Assembly: GCF_020177595.1 (NCBI RefSeq)
Contig: NZ_JAHTBL010000002.1
Span: 434,001 to 498,000, forward strand
Reading direction: 5' to 3'
DNA: 64,000 nt
From: Cognatishimia sp. MH4019
Lineage (GTDB): Bacteria; Pseudomonadota; Alphaproteobacteria; Rhodobacterales; Rhodobacteraceae
Shown: piece by piece, positions 27,757 through 36,450 of the stretch
How the letters are laid out: every line of letters starts with the position of its first letter
How positions within the stretch are numbered: position 1 is the first letter of the stretch
Program-made: the position numbers and the translations under genes
The notes under the pieces: generated by a model
Seen by the model: only the letters and a program-made list of their open reading frames with translations
Told to the model about the DNA's origin: nothing
The model's database searches: none

Positions 27757-28443
27757 TCAGCGCGCCCACAACGCCGCGTCGCCCAATTTTTCGACAAAGG
27801 CTTTGTGGGCCGCTTCTTCCTCGGCCGTCAATCGCGACGGTAACGGCGTCGGCCGTTGGGATGGGCGCCAGTCTTCGCCGGAAGCTGCGTCCTTCGCGCT
27901 TTGGGACGATGTGCTCAGCCCAAAATCGGGCTGCTTGCCGCCGATGAGTTCAAGATAAACCTCTGCCAGAATCTCGGAATCGAGCAGCGCGCCGTGTAAT
28001 GTGCGCGACGAATTATCTATGCCGAACCGACGACAGAGCGCATCCAAAGAGGCGGGCGATCCGGGAAACTTCTTGCGCGCGATCATCAACGTGTCGATAG
28101 CTTGATCCATCGGAAGGGTGGGGCGTTTGACCCAACCAAGCTCTGCATTGAGGAATTTCATATCAAATGCAGCGTTGTGGATGACCAGCTTTGCTTCGCC
28201 AATAAAATCGACAAACGCCTGCGCAATATCTGCAAAGACCGGCTTGTCACGAAGAAAGTCATCACCCAACCCATGCACCTCAAACGCCGCCTGCGGCATC
28301 GACCGCTCGGGATTGATATACTGGTGATAAGTTTTGCCCGTGGCGACATGATTCCACAGCTCAACCGCACCAATCTCGACGATGCGGTCGCCTTCGCCGG
28401 GTTCAAACCCTGTGGTCTCTGTATCAAGTACAATCTCACGCAT
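27757..28443 (-). CDS. dnaQ: DNA polymerase III epsilon subunit (3'-5' proofreading exonuclease)
   Basis: A 228-residue protein with the DEDDh exonuclease motifs: Exo I VLDTETTGFEP (Asp and Glu metal ligands), Exo II HNAAFDMKFLNAEL, Exo III HGALLDSEILAEVY. After residue 180 comes a linker and tail that would bind the alpha subunit. It proofreads replication. The start overlaps the end of coaE by eight bases, in the leftward operon maf-aroE-coaE-dnaQ running away from the origin. Confidence 0.95.
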   Translation of the reverse strand: MREIVLDTETTGFEPGEGDRIVEIGAVELWNHVATGKTYHQYINPERSMPQAAFEVHGLGDDFLRDKPVFADIAQAFVDFIGEAKLVIHNAAFDMKFLNAELGWVKRPTLPMDQAIDTLMIARKKFPGSPASLDALCRRFGIDNSSRTLHGALLDSEILAEVYLELIGGKQPDFGLSTSSQSAKDAASGEDWRPSQRPTPLPSRLTAEEEAAHKAFVEKLGDAALWAR

Positions 28444-29020
28444 CGGTTTGCCCCCTCAAATCATCCAGAATAGCCGCCACCTGGCGCTCTGCCGCCTCGA
28501 TTGAGGTTGTCTCAACCACATAATCGGCGCGGTCCCGTTTTTCCGCATCTGGCAGCTGTTTGGCAAGAATAGTGTCGAATTGCGCCTCTGTCATAGTGCC
28601 GCGCTCCAACACGCGAGCGCGCTGAACATCTGAAGGCGCAGAAACGACGACGATTTTGTCAACACGCGTATTCGCGCCCGTTTCAAAGAGCAAAGGGATG
28701 TCCAAAAGGACGAGCTGTCCTTTATGGGTCTCTAGAAATTCAGCACGATCTGCGGCGACAAGTGGGTGCACAATTGCCTCGATTTTCCTGAGCGTATCGG
28801 GATCGTCCGAGATCAGCGCTTTCAATCGGTCGCGTGAAACCGCGTCACCTTCAATCGCTGCTGGCAGGGCCTCCGCAAGTGGCGCAACAGCAGCGCCACC
28901 TTTGGCGTAGAGCCGGTGTACCGCTGCATCTGCGTCCCAAACAGGAACACCATGCGCTGCAAACATCGCAGCCGTGGTCGATTTACCCATCCCAATGGAA
29001 CCAGTGAGACCGATAATCAT
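28436..29020 (-). CDS. coaE: Dephospho-CoA kinase
   Basis: CoaE carries out the last step of coenzyme A synthesis. The 194-residue enzyme has Walker A GLTGSIGMGKSTTAAMF at residues 4-20, VWDADAAVH for substrate binding, LLFETGA and later the RMTEAQ-like lid region (RGTMTEAQFD). Length and motifs are normal. It overlaps aroE by four bases at its start and dnaQ by eight at its end. Confidence 0.95.
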   Translation of the reverse strand: MIIGLTGSIGMGKSTTAAMFAAHGVPVWDADAAVHRLYAKGGAAVAPLAEALPAAIEGDAVSRDRLKALISDDPDTLRKIEAIVHPLVAADRAEFLETHKGQLVLLDIPLLFETGANTRVDKIVVVSAPSDVQRARVLERGTMTEAQFDTILAKQLPDAEKRDRADYVVETTSIEAAERQVAAILDDLRGQTDA

Positions 29021-29850
29021 GCCAGCACGGCCGCGCGCAGCTCTTCATCGACTTCAGGACGCTTGCCGAACCAACGCTCGAATGCGGGCGTCGCTTGGTG
29101 AAGCAACATGCCAAGACCGTCGACCGTGACGCAACCCATCTCGCGGGCGTCGCGCAGGAGTTTTGTCTCAAGCGGGGCGTAGACCAGATCGGTCACAACT
29201 GCATCGCTCCGCAATCCATCAAGCGGCACGCGTAATTCAGAGTGGCCGGTCATCCCAAGGGACGTCGTGTTCACCACTGTCGCTGCGTCTTCGAGGATAT
29301 TGCCAGCTTTGACCCAATCAACGACAACGATCTTGCTGCCAAATTCCTTTTGCAGATATTCAGCGCGCTGCCGTGTCCGATTGGTCAGTAGAATTTGCGG
29401 AACACCTGCCTCCAAAAGTGCGGCGATCACAGCGCGGCTTGCACCACCTGCACCAAAGACAGCTGCCGGGCCGCGACTTGGCGCCCAATTCGGCGCGCCA
29501 GAGCGGAGGTTTTCAAGAAACCCATACCCATCGGTGTTATCGGCATGAATTTTGCCGTCTTTGCGGAAGATCAACGTATTTGCTGCGCCCATCAAGGCCG
29601 CGCGATCTGTCACGATGTCTGCCAAGCCAACGACCGCTTCCTTATGGGGGATCGTTACGTTCAGCCCGACAAATCCCAGCTTAGGCAAAAGTCGCAATGT
29701 GTCCGCTAACGTGTCGGTTGTCACATGAAGCGGCATGTACTGCCCGGGCAGCCCATAACGTTTCAACCAATGGCCATGCAGCTGCGGGGATCGGCTATGG
29801 GCAATCGGGTCGCCGATCACGCCGGCAAGGGGAGTGGGTTTCGCGCTCAT
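29017..29850 (-). CDS. aroE: Shikimate dehydrogenase (NADP+)
   Basis: AroE reduces 3-dehydroshikimate to shikimate in aromatic amino acid synthesis. The 277-residue product has the substrate-binding GDPIAHSRSPQLHG (residues 12-25), the catalytic Lys of NVTIPHKEAV, GAGGASRAVIAAL for NADP and NRTRQRAEYL. It overlaps maf by four bases and coaE by four bases. Confidence 0.95.
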   Translation of the reverse strand: MSAKPTPLAGVIGDPIAHSRSPQLHGHWLKRYGLPGQYMPLHVTTDTLADTLRLLPKLGFVGLNVTIPHKEAVVGLADIVTDRAALMGAANTLIFRKDGKIHADNTDGYGFLENLRSGAPNWAPSRGPAAVFGAGGASRAVIAALLEAGVPQILLTNRTRQRAEYLQKEFGSKIVVVDWVKAGNILEDAATVVNTTSLGMTGHSELRVPLDGLRSDAVVTDLVYAPLETKLLRDAREMGCVTVDGLGMLLHQATPAFERWFGKRPEVDEELRAAVLA

Positions 29851-30446
29851 GACGAGAGTGTTCCGCGCAACGAGAGATATGACAAGAGCTCGATCAGGGG
29901 CAGGCCTAAAATGGTGAAATAATCGCCCTGAACCTGAGCGAAAAGCCGCACACCTTCTTCTTCCAGCTTATACCCGCCGACACTGTGACGGATGCTGTCC
30001 CAATTTCGGTCCAGATAGTCGGTAAGATAGTCATCGGAAATTTCGCGCATGATCAGACGCACTTGACCGACATGCCGCCAAACGGGCTTACCGTTTTCAT
30101 AAAGAACGGCAGCCGACAACAGACTATGCCGCTTGCCAGACAGCGCGCGGATCTGGGCGCGCGCCTCGTCTTTATCACTGGGTTTGGAGAAAAGTGCGCC
30201 ATCCTGCTCCAACACCTGATCGCATCCGATAACCAATGCGCCGGGCTCTTTTTCCGAGATGCGAAGCGCCTTCATCTCGGCCAGTGCGTCGGCGATATCG
30301 CGCGGCTTGGCACCTTCGGCCAGAAGCGACGCCTTGATCATCTCTTCATCGACCCGCGCTGGTTGCACCTCGAACGGAACACCGGCATTGCGCAGCAAGG
30401 TGGCGCGAATTTCAGAGCTGGAAGCAAGAAGGATGCGGTCGCTCAT
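29847..30446 (-). CDS. maf: Maf family nucleotide pyrophosphatase
   Basis: A 199-residue Maf/HAM1-like house-cleaning enzyme that hydrolyses nucleoside triphosphates such as dTTP, UTP or modified pyrimidines. Signatures: LLASSSEIRATLLRNAGVPF at the N-terminus, ARVDEEMIKASL, VIGCDQVLEQDG and the YTGK-like SGKRHSLLSA. The ATG at 30446 is preceded by AGGG. It is the first gene left of the origin and is transcribed away from it, in the order maf-aroE-coaE-dnaQ. Confidence 0.92.
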   Translation of the reverse strand: MSDRILLASSSEIRATLLRNAGVPFEVQPARVDEEMIKASLLAEGAKPRDIADALAEMKALRISEKEPGALVIGCDQVLEQDGALFSKPSDKDEARAQIRALSGKRHSLLSAAVLYENGKPVWRHVGQVRLIMREISDDYLTDYLDRNWDSIRHSVGGYKLEEEGVRLFAQVQGDYFTILGLPLIELLSYLSLRGTLSS

Positions 30447-30500
30447 GTGTATCACCCTGTGGAGGAATCAGGCCCTTGAAATGGGGACAAAACGAACGCG

Positions 30501-30509
30501 TTTTCCACA
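30501..30509 (+). promoter_or_regulatory. DnaA box, one mismatch
   Basis: TTTTCCACA differs from the consensus TTATCCACA at one position. It is the maf-proximal box of the putative origin, in a GC-richer part of the region. Confidence 0.45.
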
Positions 30510-30570
30510 CGCGGCCACCATCCGCATAACTGGGCCTGTTTCAGCAAGCTACGCGAATTTCGTCAACCGT

Positions 30571-30677
30571 TGATAAGGATAAAATCCGGCTGTGGATAGG
30601 TTTGGACTTAGGCAATTCCATCACTGAAAAACTAATATAACGTACTGATATATAGTAAAAATATATCGTCCTTATCA
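30571..30677. repeat. Widely spaced inverted repeat in the origin
   Basis: TGATAAGGA (30571-30579) and TCCTTATCA (30669-30677) are perfect 9-base inverted copies 89 bases apart. Between them lies the AT-rich core, which includes a smaller hairpin GATATAT (30647-30653) with ATATATC (30661-30667). The arms contain TTATC-like cores and may be weak DnaA sites. Confidence 0.5.
30591..30599 (-). promoter_or_regulatory. DnaA box, one mismatch
   Basis: TGTGGATAG is the reverse complement of CTATCCACA, one base from TTATCCACA. It borders the left side of the AT-rich core and faces the box at 30713 in the opposite orientation. Confidence 0.6.
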
Positions 30678-30685
30678 GTCATACC

Positions 30686-30711
30686 TCGTTGAATAACTTC
30701 GTTGAAAAGAT
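30686..30711 (+). repeat. Tandem 13-base direct repeats in the origin
   Basis: TCGTTGAATAACT starting at 30686 and TCGTTGAAAAGAT starting at 30699 share their first eight bases and stand exactly 13 bases apart. The second ends just before the DnaA box at 30713. AT-rich 13-mers beside a DnaA box are the classic form of a DNA-unwinding element. Confidence 0.5.
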
Positions 30712-30712
30712 T

Positions 30713-30721
30713 TTATCCACG
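30713..30721 (+). promoter_or_regulatory. DnaA box, one mismatch
   Basis: TTATCCACG differs from TTATCCACA only at the last base. It borders the right side of the AT-rich core, immediately after the 13-base direct repeats. Confidence 0.65.
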
Positions 30722-30806
30722 GGGAATGGCATGCCCTACAAAATCATCATCATTTCTTTCTTTCTTATATTTATTTAAGGGTGCCAGAGAAATGAGAGGA
30801 AGTGCT

Positions 30807-31247
30807 GTGCTGTCTGATCTCTATCTCTGGATTAAAGCGTTCCACATCATGTCGGTTCTGGCATGGATGGCAGGGTTGTTTTATTTACCGCGTCTCTACG
30901 TTCACCATGTTGAGCGGGCTCAAGGCAATGAAGAGATGTCTTCGGTCTTTGCAATGATGGAGCATAAACTACTGCGTCTTATCATGAACCCTTCGATGAT
31001 CGCGACATGGATCTTTGGGCTTTTGCTTGTAGGCGCCGGGGTCGTCGATTGGTCGGCTGTCTGGCCTTACACCAAGCTCGTCGCGATTCTGGGGATGACC
31101 TGGTTCCACATGTGGTTGGCGAAACACCGCAAACTGCTGGCCAGTGGATCGTTCGAGACAAGCGGTCGGACCTACCGTATCATGAACGAAGTGCCGACCT
31201 TACTGATGATTGTCATCGTGATCTCTGTCGTGGTCAAACCGCTCTGA
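30807..31247 (+). CDS. hemJ: Protoporphyrinogen IX oxidase HemJ
   Basis: HemJ oxidises protoporphyrinogen IX to protoporphyrin IX, the penultimate heme step, in the inner membrane. The 146-residue product has four membrane segments and the conserved N-terminal LYLWIKAFHIMSVLAWMAG with its key His, then GLFYLPRLYVHH and the TKLVAILGM segment with the conserved Lys. A GTG at 30807 is chosen because AGAGGA lies six bases before it; an ATG at 30792 adds five residues. It is the first gene right of the origin and points away from it. In Caulobacter hemE and hemH lie here too; they are absent at this place. Confidence 0.9.
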   Translation: MLSDLYLWIKAFHIMSVLAWMAGLFYLPRLYVHHVERAQGNEEMSSVFAMMEHKLLRLIMNPSMIATWIFGLLLVGAGVVDWSAVWPYTKLVAILGMTWFHMWLAKHRKLLASGSFETSGRTYRIMNEVPTLLMIVIVISVVVKPL

Positions 31248-31249
31248 GA

Positions 31250-31278
31250 TTGACTTTCTGCTGATCTCGGCCTATCCG
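31250..31278 (+). promoter_or_regulatory. Possible rho promoter
   Basis: TTGACT (31250-31255) and TATCCG (31273-31278) stand 17 bases apart in the 125-base gap between hemJ and rho. The -35 element is good, the -10 matches only half of TATAAT. Rho genes often have long regulated leaders, which fits the roughly 90 bases left before the start. Confidence 0.3.
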
Positions 31279-31372
31279 AACACTCAGGTCCTGTTCTGGA
31301 TACCTGTTTTCCATTCTTAACTCTAACGCTCCGTCGCGGTTTGCGCGTCGTAGAGCTGGAAGTATATCCCCG

Positions 31373-32656
31373 ATGCCCGAAGATATGTCGCAAGAAAAGC
31401 TGAACCTCGCTGATCTGAAAGCGAAGACGCCTAAAGACCTGTTGTCGATGGCTGAAGAGCTTGAGATCGAGAACGCGTCCACCATGCGTAAGGGCGAGAT
31501 GATGTTCTCGATCCTGAAAGAGCGTGCAGAGGACGGTTGGGAGATCTCAGGCGAGGGTGTACTCGAAGTACTGCAAGACGGCTTCGGTTTCCTGCGCTCG
31601 CCTGAGGCGAACTATTTGCCCGGTCCTGACGATATTTACGTCTCCCCTGACATGATCCGCCAGTTTTCATTGCGGACGGGCGACACGGTCGAGGGTGTTA
31701 TCCGCGCGCCTGATGATAATGAGCGTTACTTCTGCATGACGAAGGTCACGCAGATCAACTTTGAGGATCCTGCGAAGGCCCGTCACAAGATCAACTTTGA
31801 CAACCTCACGCCGCTTTATCCTGATGAACGGCTCACCATGGAAGTCGAGGACCCGACGATCAAGGACCGCTCTGCGCGGATTATTGATCTGGTCTCGCCA
31901 ATTGGTAAAGGCCAGCGGAGCTTGATCGTGGCACCGCCGCGGACGGGTAAAACCGTTCTGCTACAGAACATTGCATCCTCGATCGAGAAGAACCACCCGG
32001 AGTGTTACCTGATCGTTCTGCTGATCGACGAACGTCCGGAAGAAGTCACCGATATGCAGCGCTCGGTTAAGGGAGAGGTGATTTCATCGACTTTTGACGA
32101 ACCCGCGACACGGCACGTCGCTGTCTCTGAAATGGTGATCGAGAAAGCCAAGCGTTTGGTCGAACACAAGCGAGATGTTGTTATCCTTCTCGATTCGATC
32201 ACAAGACTTGGTAGGGCATTTAACACCGTGGTGCCGTCTTCGGGTAAAGTTCTGACCGGTGGTGTAGACGCGAACGCGCTTCAACGGCCCAAGCGGTTCT
32301 TTGGTGCAGCACGGAATATCGAAGAAGGTGGTTCCCTGACGATCATTGCGACAGCTTTGATTGATACCGGCAGCCGGATGGACGAAGTGATCTTTGAAGA
32401 ATTCAAAGGCACCGGCAACTCCGAGATTGTTCTGGATCGGAAGGTCGCCGACAAGCGCGTCTTCCCTGCGATGGATATTCTCAAGTCCGGCACACGGAAA
32501 GAGGAGCTGCTTGTCGACAAGATTGACCTGCAGAAAACCTATGTCCTGCGCCGCATCCTGAATCCGATGGGAACAACCGATGCGATTGAGTTCCTGATCT
32601 CGAAACTCAAGCAGACCAAGACCAATTCAGAGTTCTTCGATTCCATGAACACCTGA
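31373..32656 (+). CDS. rho: Transcription termination factor Rho
   Basis: A 427-residue hexameric RNA helicase. It has the N-terminal Rho domain ([20 protein letters not shown]), the cold-shock-like RNA-binding fold ([20 protein letters not shown]), Walker [15 protein letters not shown], the Q-loop region [13 protein letters not shown] and the R-loop [20 protein letters not shown]. The ATG at 31373 has a poor ribosome site; an ATG at 31385 (MSQEKLNL) is equally good and closer to relatives. Rho may matter locally, since convergent gene ends here lack intrinsic terminators. Confidence 0.96.
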   Translation: MPEDMSQEKLNLADLKAKTPKDLLSMAEELEIENASTMRKGEMMFSILKERAEDGWEISGEGVLEVLQDGFGFLRSPEANYLPGPDDIYVSPDMIRQFSLRTGDTVEGVIRAPDDNERYFCMTKVTQINFEDPAKARHKINFDNLTPLYPDERLTMEVEDPTIKDRSARIIDLVSPIGKGQRSLIVAPPRTGKTVLLQNIASSIEKNHPECYLIVLLIDERPEEVTDMQRSVKGEVISSTFDEPATRHVAVSEMVIEKAKRLVEHKRDVVILLDSITRLGRAFNTVVPSSGKVLTGGVDANALQRPKRFFGAARNIEEGGSLTIIATALIDTGSRMDEVIFEEFKGTGNSEIVLDRKVADKRVFPAMDILKSGTRKEELLVDKIDLQKTYVLRRILNPMGTTDAIEFLISKLKQTKTNSEFFDSMNT

Positions 32657-32678
32657 TCTCTTGATGGGGGACTAACCC

Positions 32679-33956
32679 TTGGAGACGATCTTTGCCCTTG
32701 CAACGGCGCCCGGAAAAGCGGGCGTCTCTGTGGTCCGGATCTCCGGGCCACATGCGTTTTCGATTGGGGAAACATTGGCTGGGTCATTGCCTGAGCCACG
32801 TCAAACAGCAGTGCGGATTATCAAGGATCGTGATGGCGCCCCGATTGATCAAGCACTCATCGTTGCGTTTGCGCATGGGCACAGCTTTACGGGTGAAGAC
32901 GTTGTCGAGTTGCAACTCCACGGCAGCCCCGCCATCCAGAAAGCAGTTCTTGCAGAGCTTTCTACTCACCTCGGCGCGCGCCTTGCCGAGCCTGGTGAAT
33001 TTACCCGACGTGCCTTGGAAAACGGGCGTTTGGATTTGTCGCAAGTCGAAGCCCTGTCCGACCTCATCGAGGCGGAAACAGAAGCGCAGCGCAAACAAGC
33101 CATGCGGATTATGTCTGGCGAGATGGGCGAGAAAGTTAGCCTATGGCGTGCCGACCTGATCCATGCCGCCGCCCTTCTGGAAGCGACAATTGATTTTGCT
33201 GATGAAGAAGTTCCCGTAGATGTGACAGCTGATGTCCGCGCCCTCATTGAAAAGACAAAGGCTTTGCTGCGTTCCCAGATAGAGGGAAGCCATGTGGCAG
33301 AACGTATCCGCGACGGATATCGCGTCGCGATTGTCGGGGCGCCGAATGTCGGAAAATCTACGCTTTTGAACCGTTTAGCGGGGCGTGAGGCTGCAATAAC
33401 GTCAGAGATTGCAGGCACGACACGTGATGTGATCGAAGTATCCATGGATATTTCCGGCTTGCCCGTGACTTTGCTCGATACTGCGGGCATCCGCGAGACC
33501 GATGATGTTGTCGAAGGTTTGGGTATTGAGCGCGCGTTGCAACGTGCACGAGATGCTGACTTGCGTGTTTTCCTTCTGGAAGGGGGGGAAGATCCCCAGA
33601 TCGCCCCAGGTGAGGGGGACATTATCCTTCAAGCAAAAGCAGATGTAACGGGTAGCGGGATTTCTGGAAAGACGGGCCAGGGGGTCGATGACTTAATCGC
33701 GCAACTCTCCGAAGTGCTCGGAAACCGAAGCCTTTCGGCAGGCACCGCTATAAATGCCCGGCATCGTCAAGCCATGGAGGCAGCCCTTGTCTCGCTTGAT
33801 GATGTGCTTGTGCAACTGGATCTGGGGCCGGATGTATATGATCTCGCCGCCGAAGGCCTCCGCCACGCGATCCGCAATTTGAGTTCACTCATTGGACTCG
33901 TCGATGCGGAGCATATATTGGACGACGTATTCTCAAACTTCTGTCTTGGAAAGTAG
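32679..33956 (+). CDS. mnmE: tRNA modification GTPase MnmE
   Basis: MnmE works with MnmG on the wobble uridine (cmnm5U34) of several tRNAs. The 425-residue protein starts at TTG ([20 protein letters not shown] follows) after a GGGGG purine run. It has the folate-binding N-domain, GTPase motifs [12 protein letters not shown], the TTRDVIE switch and [10 protein letters not shown], and the family's C-terminal end NFCLGK with the catalytic Cys. It is followed after two bases by mnmG, its partner. Confidence 0.95.
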   Translation: METIFALATAPGKAGVSVVRISGPHAFSIGETLAGSLPEPRQTAVRIIKDRDGAPIDQALIVAFAHGHSFTGEDVVELQLHGSPAIQKAVLAELSTHLGARLAEPGEFTRRALENGRLDLSQVEALSDLIEAETEAQRKQAMRIMSGEMGEKVSLWRADLIHAAALLEATIDFADEEVPVDVTADVRALIEKTKALLRSQIEGSHVAERIRDGYRVAIVGAPNVGKSTLLNRLAGREAAITSEIAGTTRDVIEVSMDISGLPVTLLDTAGIRETDDVVEGLGIERALQRARDADLRVFLLEGGEDPQIAPGEGDIILQAKADVTGSGISGKTGQGVDDLIAQLSEVLGNRSLSAGTAINARHRQAMEAALVSLDDVLVQLDLGPDVYDLAAEGLRHAIRNLSSLIGLVDAEHILDDVFSNFCLGK

Positions 33957-33958
33957 GA

Positions 33959-35833
33959 GTGTTTCACGTGAAACATTCGTTTGACATTATCATAATCGGG
34001 GGCGGACATGCGGGCTGTGAAGCCGCTGCAGCCTCTGCGCGCATGGGCGCTAAGACGGCTCTGATAACGCTGTGCCGCGATGATCTGGGCGTTATGTCCT
34101 GCAATCCTGCAATTGGTGGGCTTGGAAAGGGCCATCTCGTGCGGGAGATTGACGCGATGGACGGCATTATGGGGCGCGTTGCTGACCAAGCCGGTATCCA
34201 ATTCAGACTGCTCAATCGACGTAAAGGGCCCGCGGTTCAAGGGCCTCGAGCCCAAGCGGATCGCGTTCTTTATAAGGCTGCAATGCAAGCCGAGATCACA
34301 GATACCCCGTGTCTAAGCGTTATCGAAGGGGAGGTTGCCGATCTGATCGTCCACGGGGATCGCGCTGAAGGCGTGCAACTCAGCGATGGAAGTGAGATTA
34401 AGGCTAAAGCAGTGGTCTTGACCACGGGCACTTTCCTGCGCGGCGTTATTCATATTGGCGATGTGTCTTACGGTGGCGGGCGGATGGGCGATAAGCCTGC
34501 GGATGCCCTGGCGCAGCGACTGGACGCATTGGATCTGCCTCTTGGCCGTTTGAAGACAGGCACGCCGCCGCGCTTGAAAGGTGATACGATCGACTGGTCT
34601 GAGCTGGAGTCGCAGCCCGCCGATGATGATCCAACGCTCTTTTCGTTCTTGTCTCAGAAGCCCGCCGCGCGCCAGATTTCTTGTGGGATCACCCATACGA
34701 ATGCGCAAACGCATGAGATTATTCAGAAAAACCTAGGCCGATCTGCGATGTATGGCGGGCGCATTGACGGCGTCGGCCCACGTTACTGTCCCTCCATTGA
34801 GGATAAAGTTGTTCGGTTTGCTGACAAAGATAGTCATCAGGTTTTTCTAGAGCCAGAAAGCCTGTCGAGCGACACGATCTATCCGAACGGGATTTCGACA
34901 TCGCTACCGGAAGATATTCAGGAGGCCTATGTTCGGTCGATCAAAGGCTTGGAGAATGTTGAAATTCTACAGCCGGGCTACGCGATTGAGTACGACTATG
35001 TCGACCCCCGAGCTTTGAGCGCAACGCTTGAATTGTCGCGCCTCGGTGGCCTTTATCTGGCGGGTCAGATCAATGGGACAACAGGATATGAAGAAGCTGC
35101 TGCGCAAGGCCTTGTTGCTGGTCTGAACGCAGCCGCAGCCGTTCAAGGTAAAGAGAGCATTCTGTTTAGTCGGGCCGACTCCTACATTGGCGTGATGGTG
35201 GACGATCTGATTACGCGCGGCGTGACGGAACCTTACCGGATCTTCACATCTCGCGCTGAATTTCGTTTGTCGTTGCGCGCTGACAATGCAGATCAGCGCC
35301 TTACGCCAAAAGCGATAGAGATTGGCGCTGCTTCGGAGGGGCGTCGGACAGCCTTTTATGAGAAATCAGAGGCGCTTGATGCGGCCCGTGCTCGTTTGAG
35401 CGCAATGAGCATCACCCCTAAAGCGCTGGCATCATTGGGTAAATCCGTTAACCAAGACGGCGTTCGGCGCGATGGTATTCAGGTGCTCACCTTTCCTGAT
35501 GTAAAGTTTTCAGACCTTTTGCAGCTGGACCCAGCGCTTGCCGATGTTCCGCTGGATATCCAAGCTCAGATTGGCCGCGAAGCGCTCTATGTGAATTATT
35601 TAGAGCGGCAGGCGCGCGATGCGGACGCGGTCCGAAAAGATGAGGCGCTGCTGATCCCGAACGAGTTCAGCTACGATGCCATTCAAGGGCTGTCGAACGA
35701 GCTCAAGACAAAGCTGAAGACAGTAAACCCCACCACGTTGGGGCAGGCGGGGCGCATTGATGGAATGACACCCGCAGCGCTGACACTGCTTTTGGCGAAA
35801 CTTCGTCAGGCAAAACGGGCGAAAGCTGGGTGA
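33959..35833 (+). CDS. mnmG: tRNA uridine-5-carboxymethylaminomethyl modification enzyme MnmG
   Basis: The 624-residue FAD enzyme that partners MnmE. Landmarks are the FAD motif [66 protein letters not shown] and [17 protein letters not shown] (shown in parts). The start lies in a perfect parS site: GTG at 33959 begins FHVKHSFD, while a second GTG at 33968, inside parS, is spaced eight bases from the AGGAG at 33955-33959 and may be the true start. The stop TGA overlaps the rsmG ATG. Confidence 0.95.
   Translation: MFHVKHSFDIIIIGGGHAGCEAAAASARMGAKTALITLCRDDLGVMSCNPAIGGLGKGHLVREIDAMDGIMGRVADQAGIQFRLLNRRKGPAVQGPRAQADRVLYKAAMQAEITDTPCLSVIEGEVADLIVHGDRAEGVQLSDGSEIKAKAVVLTTGTFLRGVIHIGDVSYGGGRMGDKPADALAQRLDALDLPLGRLKTGTPPRLKGDTIDWSELESQPADDDPTLFSFLSQKPAARQISCGITHTNAQTHEIIQKNLGRSAMYGGRIDGVGPRYCPSIEDKVVRFADKDSHQVFLEPESLSSDTIYPNGISTSLPEDIQEAYVRSIKGLENVEILQPGYAIEYDYVDPRALSATLELSRLGGLYLAGQINGTTGYEEAAAQGLVAGLNAAAAVQGKESILFSRADSYIGVMVDDLITRGVTEPYRIFTSRAEFRLSLRADNADQRLTPKAIEIGAASEGRRTAFYEKSEALDAARARLSAMSITPKALASLGKSVNQDGVRRDGIQVLTFPDVKFSDLLQLDPALADVPLDIQAQIGREALYVNYLERQARDADAVRKDEALLIPNEFSYDAIQGLSNELKTKLKTVNPTTLGQAGRIDGMTPAALTLLLAKLRQAKRAKAG
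33960..33975. promoter_or_regulatory. parS: parS centromere site 1, over the mnmG start
   Basis: TGTTTCACGTGAAACA is a perfect 16-base match to the widely conserved bacterial parS palindrome bound by ParB. It covers the mnmG start and is translated there as FHVKH. It lies about 3.2 kb right of the putative origin and 3.3 kb before parB. Confidence 0.95.
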
Positions 35834-36450
35834 TGGGCGCGCGATTATTGGATGGCTTGGATGTTTCACGTGAAACAAACGAGGCTTTACACGAGCTGTC
35901 GGCGGACCTCTTGAAGTGGACCAAGCGCATCAATCTAATCGCGCCGTCTACACAGGATGATATTTGGGCGCGGCATATCCAGGATTCTGCGCAGCTTTGG
36001 CCGTTGCGAGACGCCAATCCTGAAAAATGGTGCGATATCGGGTCGGGTGGCGGCCTTCCTGGTTTGGTTTTGGCGTTACTTGCTAAAGGTGAGGGGGCCG
36101 CGTTGGACTTTACCTTTATAGAGAGCGATACGCGCAAATGCGCATTTCTGACGACGATGGCCACCAAATTTTCACTGAAAGCGACTGTAATTGCCGAGCG
36201 TATTGAGGTCGCGCCGCCGGTTGAAGCAGATATTCTGTCCGCCCGCGCTCTTGCGCCGTTGCCGAAATTGCTAGACCTCGCCACGCGCCACGCGACACCC
36301 AATAGTGTATTTTTGCTGCAAAAAGGCGCGCAGTTTGAAAATGAGATCGACGCTGCACGCGACTCATGGCATTTCAAATACGAAACTATTCCTAGCCAAA
36401 CGCATCCTGACGCTGTTGTTTTGAAGATCAAAGAGGTAGCCCGTGCCTGA
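35833..36450 (+). CDS. rsmG: 16S rRNA (guanine(527)-N7)-methyltransferase RsmG
   Basis: A 205-residue SAM-dependent methyltransferase acting on G527 of 16S rRNA. Signatures are KWTKRINLIAPST, IWARHIQDSAQLWPL, the SAM motif DIGSGGGLPGLVLAL and SARALAPLPKLLDLA. The ATG at 35833 overlaps the mnmG stop (TGATG). Codons 10-15 encode DVSRET, the imprint of an embedded perfect parS site (35862-35877). Its last eight bases overlap the parA start. Confidence 0.94.
   Translation: MGARLLDGLDVSRETNEALHELSADLLKWTKRINLIAPSTQDDIWARHIQDSAQLWPLRDANPEKWCDIGSGGGLPGLVLALLAKGEGAALDFTFIESDTRKCAFLTTMATKFSLKATVIAERIEVAPPVEADILSARALAPLPKLLDLATRHATPNSVFLLQKGAQFENEIDAARDSWHFKYETIPSQTHPDAVVLKIKEVARA
35862..35877. promoter_or_regulatory. 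parS: parS centromere site 2, inside rsmG
   Basis: A second perfect TGTTTCACGTGAAACA, 1902 bases after the first, within the start region of rsmG, read there as a VSRET peptide. With site 1 it forms the local parS cluster next to parA-parB and about 5 kb from the origin. Confidence 0.95.

Larger units (their letters stand above)
30447..30806. other. Putative chromosomal replication origin (oriC)
   Basis: The only gene-free stretch over 300 bases in the window. It holds three near-consensus DnaA boxes (30501, 30591, 30713), a conspicuous AT-rich core (about 30601-30715), paired 13-base direct repeats next to a DnaA box, and inverted repeats. The flanks are maf-aroE-coaE-dnaQ on one side and hemJ-rho on the other, the known alphaproteobacterial origin neighbourhood. 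Genes on both sides point away from it, and parA, parB and two parS sites follow within 8 kb. Functional proof is lacking, but several independent lines agree. Confidence 0.75.
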
